A stretch of DNA of 64,000 nucleotides from Paenisporosarcina sp. HGH0030 (GCF_000411295.1 NZ_KE150421.1:1370835-1434834); one strand, 5' to 3'. Counted from the first letter of the stretch, positions 43,875-54,090 are shown. Made by a program: numbers and translations. The notes: generated by a model from the sequence alone, not told the origin.

Positions 43875-45377
43875 ATGAGTTTCTTTAAAAAAAATTCATT
43901 ACACAATTATCATGTCAATGAAAGCGATCAACAACTTACTAATGATATTAACAAAAATATACATACTATCCGAGAATATCTTTGTCAAACAGAAGACTTA
44001 ATAGTTAAAGATATGATGTTTAATAACAAGGATTGCACTATTCTTTTTCTAGATTCGATGGTGAAAAAAGATTTTCTTCAATCTTCTGTTATAGGTCCTA
44101 TATTGGAAATGAAATCAGGAGAAATTCAAAATGTAGTGAAGGCTACTGAATTGAAATGTTCTTCAAAAATTTCAGAAGTAGGGGCTAGTTTATTAGAAGG
44201 TTTCTGTACTATTTTATTAGAGAATGATGCGATTGCAAAGTCAGTCGCTGTAGGAGAAATTTCAGCGCGTACTATAGAAGAACCTGTTAATGAACGGAGT
44301 ATTATAAGTTCTCATGATGGGTTTGTCGAAAATTTAGGTACTAATATTCTACTTTTGAGAAGGAGAATAAAAAGCCCTCAATTAAAAGTGAAATTTTTCA
44401 CTTTAGGAAAACTTACAAATACGAAAGTAAGTATGGTGTTTATAGAAAATCTTGCAAATAAAAAAATTCTAGAAGAAGTTGAACGAAGAATTACTTCTAT
44501 TGAAGTTGATCAACTACTTTCAATTGGCGAAGTAGAGGATTACATTGAGGACAATCCTTATACTCCTTTTCCTCAAATGTTGTCTACTGAAAGGCCTGAT
44601 AGAGCTGCGTCGTACTTAACCGAAGGGAAAATCATATTACTTGTTGATGGTAGTCCTAGAATTTTAATTTTGCCAATTACTTTTTTTGCATTTTACCAAT
44701 CGCCTGATGATTATAATAGTCGTTGGCTAGTAGGTTCTTTTTTTCGATTTATTCGCTTCTTTAGTTTTATCATTGCTATCAGTTTGCCGGCAATTTACAT
44801 TGCCATCGTTTCTTTTCATTCTGAAGTACTTCCAATTGGAATTTTATATTCCATCAGGGTTTCATTAGAATACGTCCCCTTTCATCCTTTAATAGAAGCT
44901 TTTACGATGCAAATCATTCTTGAGTTACTAAAAGAAGCTTCCATTCGTTTACCTACTCCGATTGCTCAAACAATTGGTATTGTGGGGGGGCTTGTAATTG
45001 GGACAGCCGTAGTGGAAGCGAATTTAGTTTCAAATACGATGATTGTTGTAATTGGACTCACTGCCATAGCTTCATTCATAGCACCAGTAAATGAAATGGG
45101 AACCAGTGCTAGGTTATTGGGATTTCCTGTCATGATAGCCGCATCATTGTTCGGGTTTTTTGGAATTGTACTTGCATTAATGGTGCTCGTTATTCACCTT
45201 TGTAAATTAGAATCCTTTGGTATGCCTTACTTTGCGCCATTCGCACCTTTTAACATAGCGGACATAAAAGATACATTCGTGAGACTCCCTTTTTGGAAAC
45301 TTAACACACGACCAACAGACTCCAAGCCCGTATACAAAAAACAACAATGGCATACACGGGGGTGGAAGAAGAAGTGA
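43875..45377 (+). CDS. Spore germination protein, GerA/GerKA family (A subunit)
   Basis: 500 residues. A soluble N-terminal half (1-270) with the family's ERPDRAASYLTEGKIILLVD and GSPRILILPITF is followed by about five membrane helices (285-455) including IIEAFTMQ-type and LPTPIAQTIGIVGGLVIGTA segments. A subunits form the ion-channel-like core of germinant receptors in the spore inner membrane. GAGGAG is 8 bases before the ATG. First gene of an A-B-C operon; specific germinant unknown. Confidence 0.93.
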   Translation: MSFFKKNSLHNYHVNESDQQLTNDINKNIHTIREYLCQTEDLIVKDMMFNNKDCTILFLDSMVKKDFLQSSVIGPILEMKSGEIQNVVKATELKCSSKISEVGASLLEGFCTILLENDAIAKSVAVGEISARTIEEPVNERSIISSHDGFVENLGTNILLLRRRIKSPQLKVKFFTLGKLTNTKVSMVFIENLANKKILEEVERRITSIEVDQLLSIGEVEDYIEDNPYTPFPQMLSTERPDRAASYLTEGKIILLVDGSPRILILPITFFAFYQSPDDYNSRWLVGSFFRFIRFFSFIIAISLPAIYIAIVSFHSEVLPIGILYSIRVSLEYVPFHPLIEAFTMQIILELLKEASIRLPTPIAQTIGIVGGLVIGTAVVEANLVSNTMIVVIGLTAIASFIAPVNEMGTSARLLGFPVMIAASLFGFFGIVLALMVLVIHLCKLESFGMPYFAPFAPFNIADIKDTFVRLPFWKLNTRPTDSKPVYKKQQWHTRGWKKK

Positions 45378-46468
45378 TTACTGAAAAAATATCAATTACA
45401 AAGTTTCAGTTGTTTTTTGTATTAATTCAAAGTCAGATTGGTATTGGTCTTTTTTCTTTACCAAATGTTGTCCAAGAATCAGCAAAAGGGGACTCGTGGA
45501 TATCGATCATTTTAGCAGGGATAATTGTCCAATTCTTGTTGGTTGTATATTGGTTATTATTAAAAAGATTTCCAAATGATACATTTACAAAAATAACCCA
45601 GAATATCCTTGGCGGTTTTTTGGGAAAAATATTAAATTTTATCTTTTACTTTTATTTTATTATGACCGGAAGTTTATTAACCATTCTAATGGTGAAAGTA
45701 ATAAAATTACTATTATTGCCTTTAACGCCGAACTGGGCTATATCCTTGCTTTTATTAATCACCAGTATTTATTTGACCGTCAGCAATTTAAAAATAATAG
45801 CCAGATTTTTTGTTCTAGCTTCTACGCTGATAATCGTATTACTGTTTATTACTCTTTTTACTCTAATACTTCCGAAAGAGATTCAATTCATCCTTCCAAT
45901 TGGGAGTTCAGGCATTAAAAACATTCTAATTGGCAGCAAGAGTGCATTATTATCGAAGTTGGGTTTTGAAGGATTATTGTTTTTATATCCCTTTATTATT
46001 CATAATAACAAAGGAGTATTAAAAACCATATCAATGGCAAATATCTTCGTCACAGGCTTCTACACCTATTTAGTCTTCATTTGTTTAATCAGTTTTAGTC
46101 CTGATCAAATGAATCAAATAAGAGAGCCAGTGTTATATCTTTTAAGGGGACTATCTTATAAAATGATTGATCACGTAGATTTGATTTTTCTCTCGATTTG
46201 GATTGTACCAATGACAACGTCAATTATTGCTTATTTATTCCTTGCAAGTAAAAGTATTAGTAATGAGAAAAAGTCTTATAAAAAGACTGTCGTGATAAAT
46301 GGAATTCTTATATTTTTGATTTCACTTATTCCTCATACTGATGAAATCACGCTTCTTTTTAGCAAATATGTTACTTATTTAAGTTATGCCGTTGTCTTTG
46401 TCATTCCAGCTCTCTTATTAATTCTGTCAATCATATTTAAAAAGCATGAAACTGGTGATACAGCTTGA
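45374..46468 (+). CDS. Spore germination protein, GerB/GerKB family permease (B subunit)
   Basis: About 364 residues with ten membrane helices and the family start ITKFQLFFVLIQSQIGIGLF. It is a member of the APC-like superfamily and binds the germinant. The likely start is the GTG at 45374, overlapping the A-gene stop by 4 bases (GTGA) with GGAAGAAG upstream; an ATG at 45347 would overlap by 31 bases and lacks a clear site. Middle gene of the operon. Confidence 0.92.
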   Translation: MITEKISITKFQLFFVLIQSQIGIGLFSLPNVVQESAKGDSWISIILAGIIVQFLLVVYWLLLKRFPNDTFTKITQNILGGFLGKILNFIFYFYFIMTGSLLTILMVKVIKLLLLPLTPNWAISLLLLITSIYLTVSNLKIIARFFVLASTLIIVLLFITLFTLILPKEIQFILPIGSSGIKNILIGSKSALLSKLGFEGLLFLYPFIIHNNKGVLKTISMANIFVTGFYTYLVFICLISFSPDQMNQIREPVLYLLRGLSYKMIDHVDLIFLSIWIVPMTTSIIAYLFLASKSISNEKKSYKKTVVINGILIFLISLIPHTDEITLLFSKYVTYLSYAVVFVIPALLLILSIIFKKHETGDTA

Positions 46469-47577
46469 GAAACAGACTCTTACTAATTTTGATAATCATA
46501 AATATCTTTTTGGCAGGTTGTTGGGACCAACACCAGCTTGTTAATAAAACACTCGTAAACGGAATCAGTTTTGATTTAACAGAAGAAGGCAAAATACACG
46601 CTACAGTTCGAGCCTTGAATATAAAAAGTAAAGGAGGAGGACAATTTGAAATTGAAGATGAACTTGTGAGTGCTGAAAGACCTACTTTGGCGGGTTTAGG
46701 AATCGATATTAATAGCATGACAGCTGGGCAGGTGGATTTCAGTCAAGCACATATTATTTTAATCGGTGATGAATTGGCTCAAAATGGGATTCTTCAATTA
46801 CTAGATCCTTTTTATCGAGGAAAAGACTCGAATATTGTAGCCAAAATTGCGATTACAAAAGGCAAAGCAGAAGATATCATATCTTCGGAAAAAGAAAAAA
46901 GCCCGATTGCATTCTTTATTTTACAAACGATTGAAGAAGCAGAGGAATCTACCTTATTACCAGAAGAAACTATTTTTACTGTATGGACAAACATTCTAAC
47001 TACTGGCAAAGACTTTATCTTACCATATTTAGAAAAAGGAGAATCAGATAAAATTGCGATTGCTGGGGTAGCCCTTTTTAATGGAGATAAGTTTTCTGGA
47101 AAAACCTTATCAAAGGAGCAAAGCAGTTTATTATTACTATTACTCGATCAATTAAAAAAGACGAACAATATGGAACTCATGCTAATTCAAGCGAGTGAAG
47201 AAGATCGATCCATTGCTTTTTCTACACGGAAGATGAAAAGAAATATGGAGATAAAGGTAGACAAAACAAGTGGAGATATAACTTGTAACATAGATATTAG
47301 CATCCAAATAGAAGTGAATACCTATCCACAAAATCTCACTAAAGATTTAAATATAAAAAAATTAAATAAAGAAATTTCTGTAGAATTAACCAATCAGGCT
47401 AAGGAAGTAATAGCTATTCTTTTACAAGCAAATTGCGATGCATTTGGTATTGGAATGAGATTAGCTAATACACATCCTGACATATGGAAGAAAATGAATT
47501 GGGATGAAGATTATAAAAATGTTCAAATAGAGCCAAAAGTAAATGTAAGTATTATAAAAACAGGTGCTGTCTATTAG
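46465..47577 (+). CDS. Spore germination lipoprotein, GerC/Ger(x)C family (C subunit)
   Basis: 370 residues. The signal peptide ends in lipobox LAGC (Cys 19) followed by WDQ, the invariant family start. The C-terminal domain ends with the usual IEPKVNVSIIKTGAVY-like strand. Start TTG overlaps the B-gene stop by 4 bases (TTGA). C subunits are lipid-anchored partners needed for receptor function. Followed by a terminator at 47557-47598. Confidence 0.92.
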   Translation: MRNRLLLILIIINIFLAGCWDQHQLVNKTLVNGISFDLTEEGKIHATVRALNIKSKGGGQFEIEDELVSAERPTLAGLGIDINSMTAGQVDFSQAHIILIGDELAQNGILQLLDPFYRGKDSNIVAKIAITKGKAEDIISSEKEKSPIAFFILQTIEEAEESTLLPEETIFTVWTNILTTGKDFILPYLEKGESDKIAIAGVALFNGDKFSGKTLSKEQSSLLLLLLDQLKKTNNMELMLIQASEEDRSIAFSTRKMKRNMEIKVDKTSGDITCNIDISIQIEVNTYPQNLTKDLNIKKLNKEISVELTNQAKEVIAILLQANCDAFGIGMRLANTHPDIWKKMNWDEDYKNVQIEPKVNVSIIKTGAVY

Positions 47578-47598
47578 ACATTACCTGTTTTTATTTTT
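47557..47598 (+). terminator. Terminator of the germination operon
   Basis: AAAACAGGT and ACCTGTTTTTATTTTT around GCTGTCTATTAGACATT; the left arm overlaps the last codons of the C gene. Confidence 0.75.
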
Positions 47599-47843
47599 CA
47601 ATAACGAAGAATTTCGGGACTTGGTAACTGTGGAACTCTCATCCCCTCCTCATGTTTGGTTGGTAAATTATCATCTAGTTCTTTCGATCGTTTGACGTGC
47701 ATTGGATTGCCCATGACGAGTGGGATTCCATATTGGTCTAGGAAATAAGCTAAATTCATCCAGTAGTGACCCGTAGGTTCAATTCCAACAACTACTTCTG
47801 TCTTCTGAGTTTCTTTCATCGTTGAAGGCTCTTTTTCTTGCAA
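47598..47843 (-). pseudogene. IS110-family transposase fragment
   Basis: EVVVGIEPTGHYWMNLAYFL and DQYGIPLVMGNPMHVKRSKE LDDNLPTKH are the N-terminal DEDD RuvC-like catalytic region of IS110 transposases. The preceding ~60 and following ~250 residues are missing, and the sequence degenerates after TKHEEG. No element ends are recognised. It is a dead remnant directly after the germination operon. Confidence 0.8.
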
Positions 47844-48057
47844 GCCCCCGGAAATCTTTCTAACAGGAATGCTGCCCCTTTAGTTAGGATGCAACTTCTC
47901 TTCTATTACATATCATTTATGACGAAGTAAACTTCATTCAAATCTTGCCTTAGTATTTATCTCATCTTTAGCCCATCTTTATTTACGAGCATTATCATTA
48001 TTGTTAGCAGATTAATAGTAATAATTTGTAAGTAGAGGAGAGCGTGGTGAAATATAG

Positions 48058-49005
48058 ATGAGATCTCGAGAAACGAGAAAACAAAAGAGATTAAAAAGAG
48101 GAATTGTAAGCCTGTTTGGGCTAGTAATTGTATTCTCACTCATTTACCTTTTCATTGGAATGTTAAAAGATTTTGGAGATGTAAATGTAGCAAGAGGTTC
48201 AGTGAATGCACAGCAGCAAATAAAGAAACCGAAAAATGGCACCAAAGAGATAGCAAACGACGATACAAACCTTTCAAATGATATGAAACCACCTGTGGAG
48301 AAACCAAATGAAAAAAAAGAAAATAACCAAACTGATCCAATTAATCCAAACCCAGAAAGTGATGTAATTCAAACAAATAACAAACAACCCTCTGGCAAAA
48401 ATCAGAAAGTCGTCTATTTGACATTCGATGATGGACCTAGTGAGTTGACACACCAATTTCTTGACGTATTAAATAGGGAACAAATAAATGCGACTTTCTT
48501 TATGGTTGGAGACCGCATAAATCGCTATCCCAATGAAGTGAAACGTGCCGTTACCGAAGGTAATTATGTCGGAGCTCACAGTATGACGCATGACTATCAT
48601 AGCCTTTATAAAGAAAATCAATTTGTACTAGAAATGCAACAAACAATCTCAATTATCAAACAAGTGACAGGTGAAGATACCACTTTAGTACGCGCCCCTT
48701 ATGGATCGAAACCAGGTTTGAATTTAGGACTTCGCAATGATTCAGTTGAAGCAGGATTTAAAATTTGGGATTGGAGTGTGGATACACAGGATTGGAGGGA
48801 TTCTGTTAACTCTTCAAAAGTTGTAAATGAAGTAAGAAGGCAAACAACAAAAAATATTGAAGTCATTTTATTCCATGAAAATCAATCGACTTTGGACGCA
48901 CTTCCAGAAATTATTAACTATTTAAGAAGCGAAGAATATGAAATTAAGGTATATAATCCCGAAGAACATTTCCCATTAAATTTCTGGGATGATGGGCGTC
49001 TTTAA
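48058..49005 (+). CDS. Membrane-anchored polysaccharide deacetylase
   Basis: 315 residues. Basic start, one membrane helix (about 17-37), a Lys/Asn/Pro-rich spacer (50-115), then a NodB domain with YLTFDDGPS, GAHSMTHDY, RAPYGSKPG, WDWSVDTQDW and LFHE. All metal and catalytic residues are present except that the last His motif reads FHENQS. Similar layout to Bacillus PgdA-type peptidoglycan GlcNAc deacetylases. The next gene is a wall amidase; both probably act on peptidoglycan. The start codon has only a weak GTGG site. Confidence 0.87.
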   Translation: MRSRETRKQKRLKRGIVSLFGLVIVFSLIYLFIGMLKDFGDVNVARGSVNAQQQIKKPKNGTKEIANDDTNLSNDMKPPVEKPNEKKENNQTDPINPNPESDVIQTNNKQPSGKNQKVVYLTFDDGPSELTHQFLDVLNREQINATFFMVGDRINRYPNEVKRAVTEGNYVGAHSMTHDYHSLYKENQFVLEMQQTISIIKQVTGEDTTLVRAPYGSKPGLNLGLRNDSVEAGFKIWDWSVDTQDWRDSVNSSKVVNEVRRQTTKNIEVILFHENQSTLDALPEIINYLRSEEYEIKVYNPEEHFPLNFWDDGRL

Positions 49006-49115
49006 AATGGATAATCTACATACTCATCATATCTAAAATATTGATTTTATCGCCATTAACAACAATTAGACTTTTAAAATCTAGAAGATAGTTATTAAAA
49101 TTAGGGGGAATATTC

Positions 49116-49856
49116 ATGCGAAAGAGAAAGAATAAGAACGGATATATTTTTTTATTAGTAATGGCATTTATAGTGGTATTTTCTATCATAAAACTTCAAG
49201 GTAATGGAATGCTGGGAAATAATGAAGGTTTAGCTAAAGAATCTTCTGAAAAGATTGTGAATTCAGCTGAAGCATCTTATGAAAATAAAGTAAAAACTAC
49301 TACAAAGATCTTAACAGGTAAAACAATCGTAATTGATCCCGGTCATGGCGGAGGGGATATTGGTGCAAGTGGACAGAATGGAACAATTGAAAAAGATGTA
49401 ACATTAACAATGTCTAAAAATATTCAAAATAATTTAGAGGAACGTACTGGTGCTACTGTTATTTTAACCCGTAAAGACGATGTGAAAGTATCACTTGAAG
49501 ATCGTGTGAAAATTGCAGAAGAAGAGAATGCAGATCTGTTTGTTAGTATACACTTTGATGCCTTTTTTACAAATGATGTTGAAGGCATTACAACTTATTA
49601 TAATAATACGGACGAGCCTATAGCGAAATTAATACATGAAAATATATTTAAAAATGGACTAGATGCTAGAAATCGTGGAGTAAGATTAGGAGACCTTTAT
49701 GTATTAAGAGAAAACTCAAGACCAGCCATCTTACTTGAACTTGGGTTCATCTCAAATTCAAAAGATGAAGCGCGTATGACTTCAGAAGAGTTTCAAAAAA
49801 ACACGGCAAATTCAATTGTTGACGGAATAATCGATTCTTTAAGTAGTAATATTTAA
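49116..49856 (+). CDS. N-acetylmuramoyl-L-alanine amidase (Amidase_3)
   Basis: 246 residues. One N-terminal membrane helix or uncleaved signal (8-26). The Amidase_3 domain (about 67-243) shows IDPGHGGGD (zinc His), a Glu in TIEKDVTL, SIHFDA (second zinc His) and LLELGFISN (catalytic Glu). It cleaves the amide between MurNAc and L-Ala, CwlC/CwlD-like in size; CwlD-type enzymes act in spore cortex, which would suit the neighbouring germination operon, but this is inference. AGGGGG is 7 bases before the ATG. Confidence 0.9.
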   Translation: MRKRKNKNGYIFLLVMAFIVVFSIIKLQGNGMLGNNEGLAKESSEKIVNSAEASYENKVKTTTKILTGKTIVIDPGHGGGDIGASGQNGTIEKDVTLTMSKNIQNNLEERTGATVILTRKDDVKVSLEDRVKIAEEENADLFVSIHFDAFFTNDVEGITTYYNNTDEPIAKLIHENIFKNGLDARNRGVRLGDLYVLRENSRPAILLELGFISNSKDEARMTSEEFQKNTANSIVDGIIDSLSSNI

Positions 49857-50009
49857 ACCACATATAAAAAAATAAGAAGTTAATGTCTATAAAAAATAAT
49901 CAAAAATACTTCTGAACTGCATTGACAAGACTAATTGGATTTTAAAAAAATTAAACAATAACGGCAAGTATCTTTATGGTAAGTTAATCGGTAATCTTTT
50001 GGTTTAAAA

Positions 50010-50240
50010 TTCCACAAAATACAAAAACTTTATTTCCAATTGATACCTTCTTGACTTCATCTTAACATTGTCTGGTGATAATCATTTTGTAAGACAAATA
50101 AAACAATGAAATGAGGGATATTAAAATTTCACAGAAGTTAAAAAACTTTATTTCCAATTGATATCGTCTTGGTTTCATCTTTACATTGTCCAATTATAAT
50201 CGTTTTTGTAAGGCAAATAAAACTATGAAATGAGGAATTT
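50010..50240 (+). repeat. Tandem 118-bp duplication carrying the promoter of the next gene
   Basis: Copy 1 (about 50010-50120) and copy 2 (about 50128-50240) share AAAACTTTATTTCCAATTGA, TTCATCTT.ACATTGTC, TAATC.TTTTGTAAG.CAAA and ATGAAATGAGG. In copy 1, TTGAC and TTAAC repeat at 11 bases (TTGACTTCATC / TTAACATTGTC), an arrangement typical of OmpR/PhoB-type regulator sites, followed by GATAAT. Copy 2 keeps TATAAT. Only copy 2 is joined to a gene. Confidence 0.85.
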
Positions 50241-50242
50241 AA

Positions 50243-50767
50243 ATGGGTAAAAAGAATTTATTCACTGTACTTAGTATTTCAACAGCATTATTAGTAGGAA
50301 CTGGAAGTGCCTATGCTACACAAAATCAGAAAGATGAGTCAGTAAAAGCGGTACAAATAGTTAACAAAGAATCGAATGAAATAACAAAACAAGAAGTAAA
50401 AGTACAAGAAAGCAAAAAAATACCAACTCAATATAGTTTTACTGATGAGGCTTTTTTCACATGGGATGGTCAGCCTGATTACTTTGCGAATGAGTTTTTA
50501 AATAATCAGGACCTATTTTCTTTATTAAATATGAATGGTGCAGAATTAAAACAAGAATTAGCAACTGGAAAATCGGTTGATGAAATTGCATCATCTAAAA
50601 ATGTTTCTACACAACAAGTGATTGAGGTCATTGCGAAAGCACAAACTATCGTGCAGATTCAAGGTGAAGAAAATGGAGAAGTTCCTAAAAACTCTGCTTC
50701 AATGGAACAACGTTTAAAAGATATTGAACCGAAAGTATTACAAGTAATTGAGCACAAAAGTAATTGA
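50243..50767 (+). CDS. Secreted protein of unknown function
   Basis: 174 residues. Signal peptide 1-25 (SAYA cleavage). A Lys/Glu-rich linker (26-60) leads to a helical C-terminal part with LLNMNGAELKQELATGKSVD and EIASSKNVSTQQVIEVIAKA, a pattern seen in several exported Bacillus proteins with short helix-hairpin repeats. TGAGGA is 6 bases before the ATG. The duplicated upstream region may be the target of the two-component system at 51201-53713. Not a recognised family. Confidence 0.75.
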   Translation: MGKKNLFTVLSISTALLVGTGSAYATQNQKDESVKAVQIVNKESNEITKQEVKVQESKKIPTQYSFTDEAFFTWDGQPDYFANEFLNNQDLFSLLNMNGAELKQELATGKSVDEIASSKNVSTQQVIEVIAKAQTIVQIQGEENGEVPKNSASMEQRLKDIEPKVLQVIEHKSN

Positions 50768-50874
50768 GCACAGAACTGAAACACCTTGGAATTAATATTC
50801 TGTTTCACCGCTTTACCGATTTAAGAAAATTCGAATATTAAAATCTTAAGTAAAACAAGAATGCCTCCTCTTTT

Positions 50875-51019
50875 TGACTGGGAACTGACCCCATAGTTTG
50901 AGACAAATAAAAACACCTTAAGTTGAAAAACAGGTATGTAATACCTAAAGACAACTTGGAGGTGTTTTTATATGGGTACAATAGTAAGTTATCCAGCAGA
51001 AGTTAAAAAGAGCAAGTGA
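50875..51019 (+). mobile_element. IS3-family end with truncated orfA
   Basis: TGGGAACTGACCCCATAGTT TGAGAC is an IS3-type terminal sequence. After GGAGG, a 15-codon frame (50972-51019) reads MGTIVSYPAEVKKSK, the start of IS3 OrfA, then stops. The rest of the element is gone. 51020-51200 shows nothing further. Confidence 0.6.
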
Positions 51020-51200
51020 ATTAAGATAGCTGAGTATCTATAAAACCAAATAAACACAAATCAAAACATGGGTGAGATTTGATCCCTGTCTCATAGCAGT
51101 TCGCTAGGAGGACGCTCTTTCTTTCATACCACATTTAATAACAGTCATCTACTTCAAATGAAAGATTGGATGGTAACGTGATGTTTAAATACAGTACATT

Positions 51201-53036
51201 TCAAAGATTCATATTTAAATAAAAGTAAAATAGTACTCCATCTGAAGTATTCATGACACCACACTTCACACCATGTAGATTTAATATATTTTTCGAAATG
51301 GCAAGGCCTAATCCAGTACTACCTTCTGATCGTTGTCTAGACGTATCACCTCGATAGAATCGTTCCCAAACCTTTTCTAATTGGTCAACTGGAATATGCG
51401 ACCCTTTATTTTCCACGCAAACTTTTACCTGCTCATTCTCTACGATGGTCGAAATATAGATATGCTCATTCAAAGGCGTATAACGGATTGCATTTGTAAT
51501 GTAGTTCGTAATGACTTGTTCGATAAGATGTTGATTTGCTAAAACTTTTATTGAATTCAATTCTTTATGAATGGTTAATTGCTTTTTCTCTATTTCTAAA
51601 TGTAATTCATGACAAATATGCTCAATTACTTTGTCTAAATAAAAAGATTCCATTTTCATTCTGTACGTTCCGGACTCGTACTTTGCTAGTTCAAGCATAT
51701 CAATAATTAAACGATCCATCTTGTCGACTTCTTTTTCCATCGCTTCAAAGTAGTAATCCTTCTTATGACTAGCAACACCGTCTCTCAGGATCGAAATACA
51801 ACTTTTCATAATACTTAGTGGGGTCTTCAATTCATGTGAGACACTTGAGATAAATTCTTTTCTAGTATTCTCTAACTGTTTTTCTTTTTCAATGTCTTGC
51901 TGTAGCTGAGTAATGTGCGAATGTAGTGTATCCGATAGTAAATTTATATTCTGAGATAAATCGCCTATTTCATCTTTAGAGTAATATTCAATTCGTTCTG
52001 AAAAATCTAAGCCTGCAATTTTTCTAGTTGAATTGTTGATTTTTAATAATGGTCTTGCAATTTTGATTGAATAGTAAAAAGAAGCCAAAATAGTTAGTAG
52101 TAACACAAAAGCTATCAAATATATAAAATAATCGTTGACCATTTGTGCAGCTTCATCTACAGGTTGTAAGGAAGCCATTGAAAAGATATAACTGATGTTC
52201 CCATTTTTTTCTTTAACCGGATCAATGAACAGCTTATATTTTATTCCATTTTGCTCATAATCAAGCGTTTTGATCGTTGTGAAATGATTTTCTTCATTAA
52301 ACAATAAATCTGTTTGGAATTCACTAATACGCTCCATAAATAAGCTATTACTATAGATGATACTGGAAACATCATTTTGATCAGGAAATCGTACATTCTG
52401 TATGATTCCTTTTGATTGACTGATTTGAAAATTAGAATGATATTGAGATTGATATTTAATTGTTAATGCTATTTTATCTTGCAGATTAAATTCTTTATGA
52501 TGATCCATTTGGAACTCCTTATCAAGGTTTGTCCAAATAAATTGATTTACCAAATATGAATCATTCTGTGCCAAATATAGATAAAACGGGATTATTATAT
52601 TATTTTTTTCAATCGTATAAAGATCCACTTCCTCTCCTATTATAATGGTTGGAGTATCTTTATAAACATCTTCTCCTTTTAATAAATGATACAGTGGAAT
52701 CGTTACGAATTGATTTGAATTTTTAGCGTCACTTATTTTAATTTCTGCATAATAATCATTTGAAGATATAATATTTCCATTTTGATCCAATGTGGTTATC
52801 CATGTATTGTGAGTACGATAAAAATCTTGCTCTAATTGCTGGATGGATTGCACATTTCCATTACTTTTTAAGTATTGTTTCTCAAATGATTTGATACTTG
52901 ATTTCAAATCATTTACTTTCTGATTTTCATAGTATTGCTTAAAGAAGATGGTCTGACCAATATAAATTGTACCTGTAATTAACAAACATAACGTTGTTGT
53001 TAATAAAAATAATTTTAAAACAATACCGAATTTCAT
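51201..53036 (-). CDS. Sensor histidine kinase
   Basis: 611 residues. Membrane helices at about 6-28 and 305-327 enclose a large extracytoplasmic sensor region (30-300). HAMP (330-380) and a HisKA domain with SSVSHELKTPLSIMKS (phospho-acceptor His) follow, then HATPase_c with NYITNAIRYTP (N box) and GSTGLGLAISKNI (G2). The ATG overlaps the regulator's stop by 4 bases (ATGA). The sensor region is not PhoR-like; the stimulus is unknown. Confidence 0.9.
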   Translation of the reverse strand: MKFGIVLKLFLLTTTLCLLITGTIYIGQTIFFKQYYENQKVNDLKSSIKSFEKQYLKSNGNVQSIQQLEQDFYRTHNTWITTLDQNGNIISSNDYYAEIKISDAKNSNQFVTIPLYHLLKGEDVYKDTPTIIIGEEVDLYTIEKNNIIIPFYLYLAQNDSYLVNQFIWTNLDKEFQMDHHKEFNLQDKIALTIKYQSQYHSNFQISQSKGIIQNVRFPDQNDVSSIIYSNSLFMERISEFQTDLLFNEENHFTTIKTLDYEQNGIKYKLFIDPVKEKNGNISYIFSMASLQPVDEAAQMVNDYFIYLIAFVLLLTILASFYYSIKIARPLLKINNSTRKIAGLDFSERIEYYSKDEIGDLSQNINLLSDTLHSHITQLQQDIEKEKQLENTRKEFISSVSHELKTPLSIMKSCISILRDGVASHKKDYYFEAMEKEVDKMDRLIIDMLELAKYESGTYRMKMESFYLDKVIEHICHELHLEIEKKQLTIHKELNSIKVLANQHLIEQVITNYITNAIRYTPLNEHIYISTIVENEQVKVCVENKGSHIPVDQLEKVWERFYRGDTSRQRSEGSTGLGLAISKNILNLHGVKCGVMNTSDGVLFYFYLNMNL

Positions 53037-53713
53037 AAACTCTCCTCAAACTTATATCCTGTTCGAATAATCGTTGAAATCAGTTTTGATTTGCTTCCTA
53101 ATTTCGCTCGTAAATTACGAATATGTGTATTGATCGTTCGATCATCACCAAAGTAGTCATGTCCCCAAATCTTATATAAGAGTTGTTCTCTTGTAATCAC
53201 GATTCCTTGATTTTGCATTAAATATGTTAAGATTTCAAATTCGGTATGTGTTAAATTAATATTTACTCCTTCTACCTTTACTAACCTTGAAGAAAAATCT
53301 ACTGTAATACCATTTTTAGTTAAAGTATCTATTGATCCTTCATTCAATCGATATCGACTTTCAAGTAAACGTTTGACTCTTGCTAATAAAATTGGTGGAC
53401 TATATGGCTTTGTGACATAATCATCAGCACCTAGCTCAAACCCAAGTAATGTATCATCCTCATCAATACGTGCAGTTAACATGATGATTGGAACATTTGA
53501 TCCCTTACGGATTCTTCTACAAACAGTCCATCCATCTACTTTTGGCAACATGATATCAAGAATAATTAGATGAAAAGCATGTTTTTGAAATGATTCTAAT
53601 GCTTGTTCACCGTCAATGGCTTCAACCACCTCATAACCCTCGTTTAGGAAATAATCTTTCACAATTTCACGTAAAATAGTCTCATCTTCTACTATTAAAA
53701 TTTTGTACTGCAT
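53033..53713 (-). CDS. OmpR-family response regulator
   Basis: 226 residues. Receiver domain (1-118) with the acidic pair EDE, phospho-acceptor in LIILDIMLPK and Lys in VTKPYSP, then a winged helix (about 130-226) with LTHTEFEILTYLMQNQG and RTINTHIRNLRAKLG. The ATG at 53713 has GAGAGTG about 10 bases upstream; a TTG at 53719 is an alternative. First gene of the regulator-kinase operon. The 11-bp repeat near 50050 is a candidate target. Confidence 0.9.
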   Translation of the reverse strand: MQYKILIVEDETILREIVKDYFLNEGYEVVEAIDGEQALESFQKHAFHLIILDIMLPKVDGWTVCRRIRKGSNVPIIMLTARIDEDDTLLGFELGADDYVTKPYSPPILLARVKRLLESRYRLNEGSIDTLTKNGITVDFSSRLVKVEGVNINLTHTEFEILTYLMQNQGIVITREQLLYKIWGHDYFGDDRTINTHIRNLRAKLGSKSKLISTIIRTGYKFEESL

Positions 53714-53719
53714 TATCAA

Positions 53720-54090
53720 TTCACACTCTCTTTCAATGCTCCTTATTCTTAGATTCTATCCAATAACTCTTCGATTACTCCATTACTTAAATGAATAAAT
53801 CGTTCCTATTAAGAACGGGAGTAGATTTAAAAGGGAAAAAACCGGAAATAAGAAAAATGTTGCAACTTTACCATTGTTATTTAATTGTTTACCAATGGTA
53901 ATGTACTAACTTCTTTCAATATTTGAGTTTCAATAAATTTAATTTTTAATTCTGTTTCAAAAAAGTATAGCCTGACGAAATAAAGATTAGGTAAAGATAC
54001 CGAATAAAAGTTTACGATCTCAAAAAATAAATAGTCCATTTTGTCATGGCTTCAGCAACCTTCTGGTGAGCTAATTAGCTGCTCATTGAT
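53720..54090. other. Intergenic region upstream of the two-component operon
   Basis: No gene seen. No strong promoter could be singled out. A decayed family-A palindrome (CAAGCACCATTAGTTGATTA) lies at 54094-54122. Confidence 0.35.

Noticed and set aside
51201-53713. The two-component system as the PhoP-PhoR pair controlling the phosphoesterases
   Set aside because: The kinase's large extracytoplasmic region and overall sequence do not look like PhoR; PhoPR is expected elsewhere in the genome.
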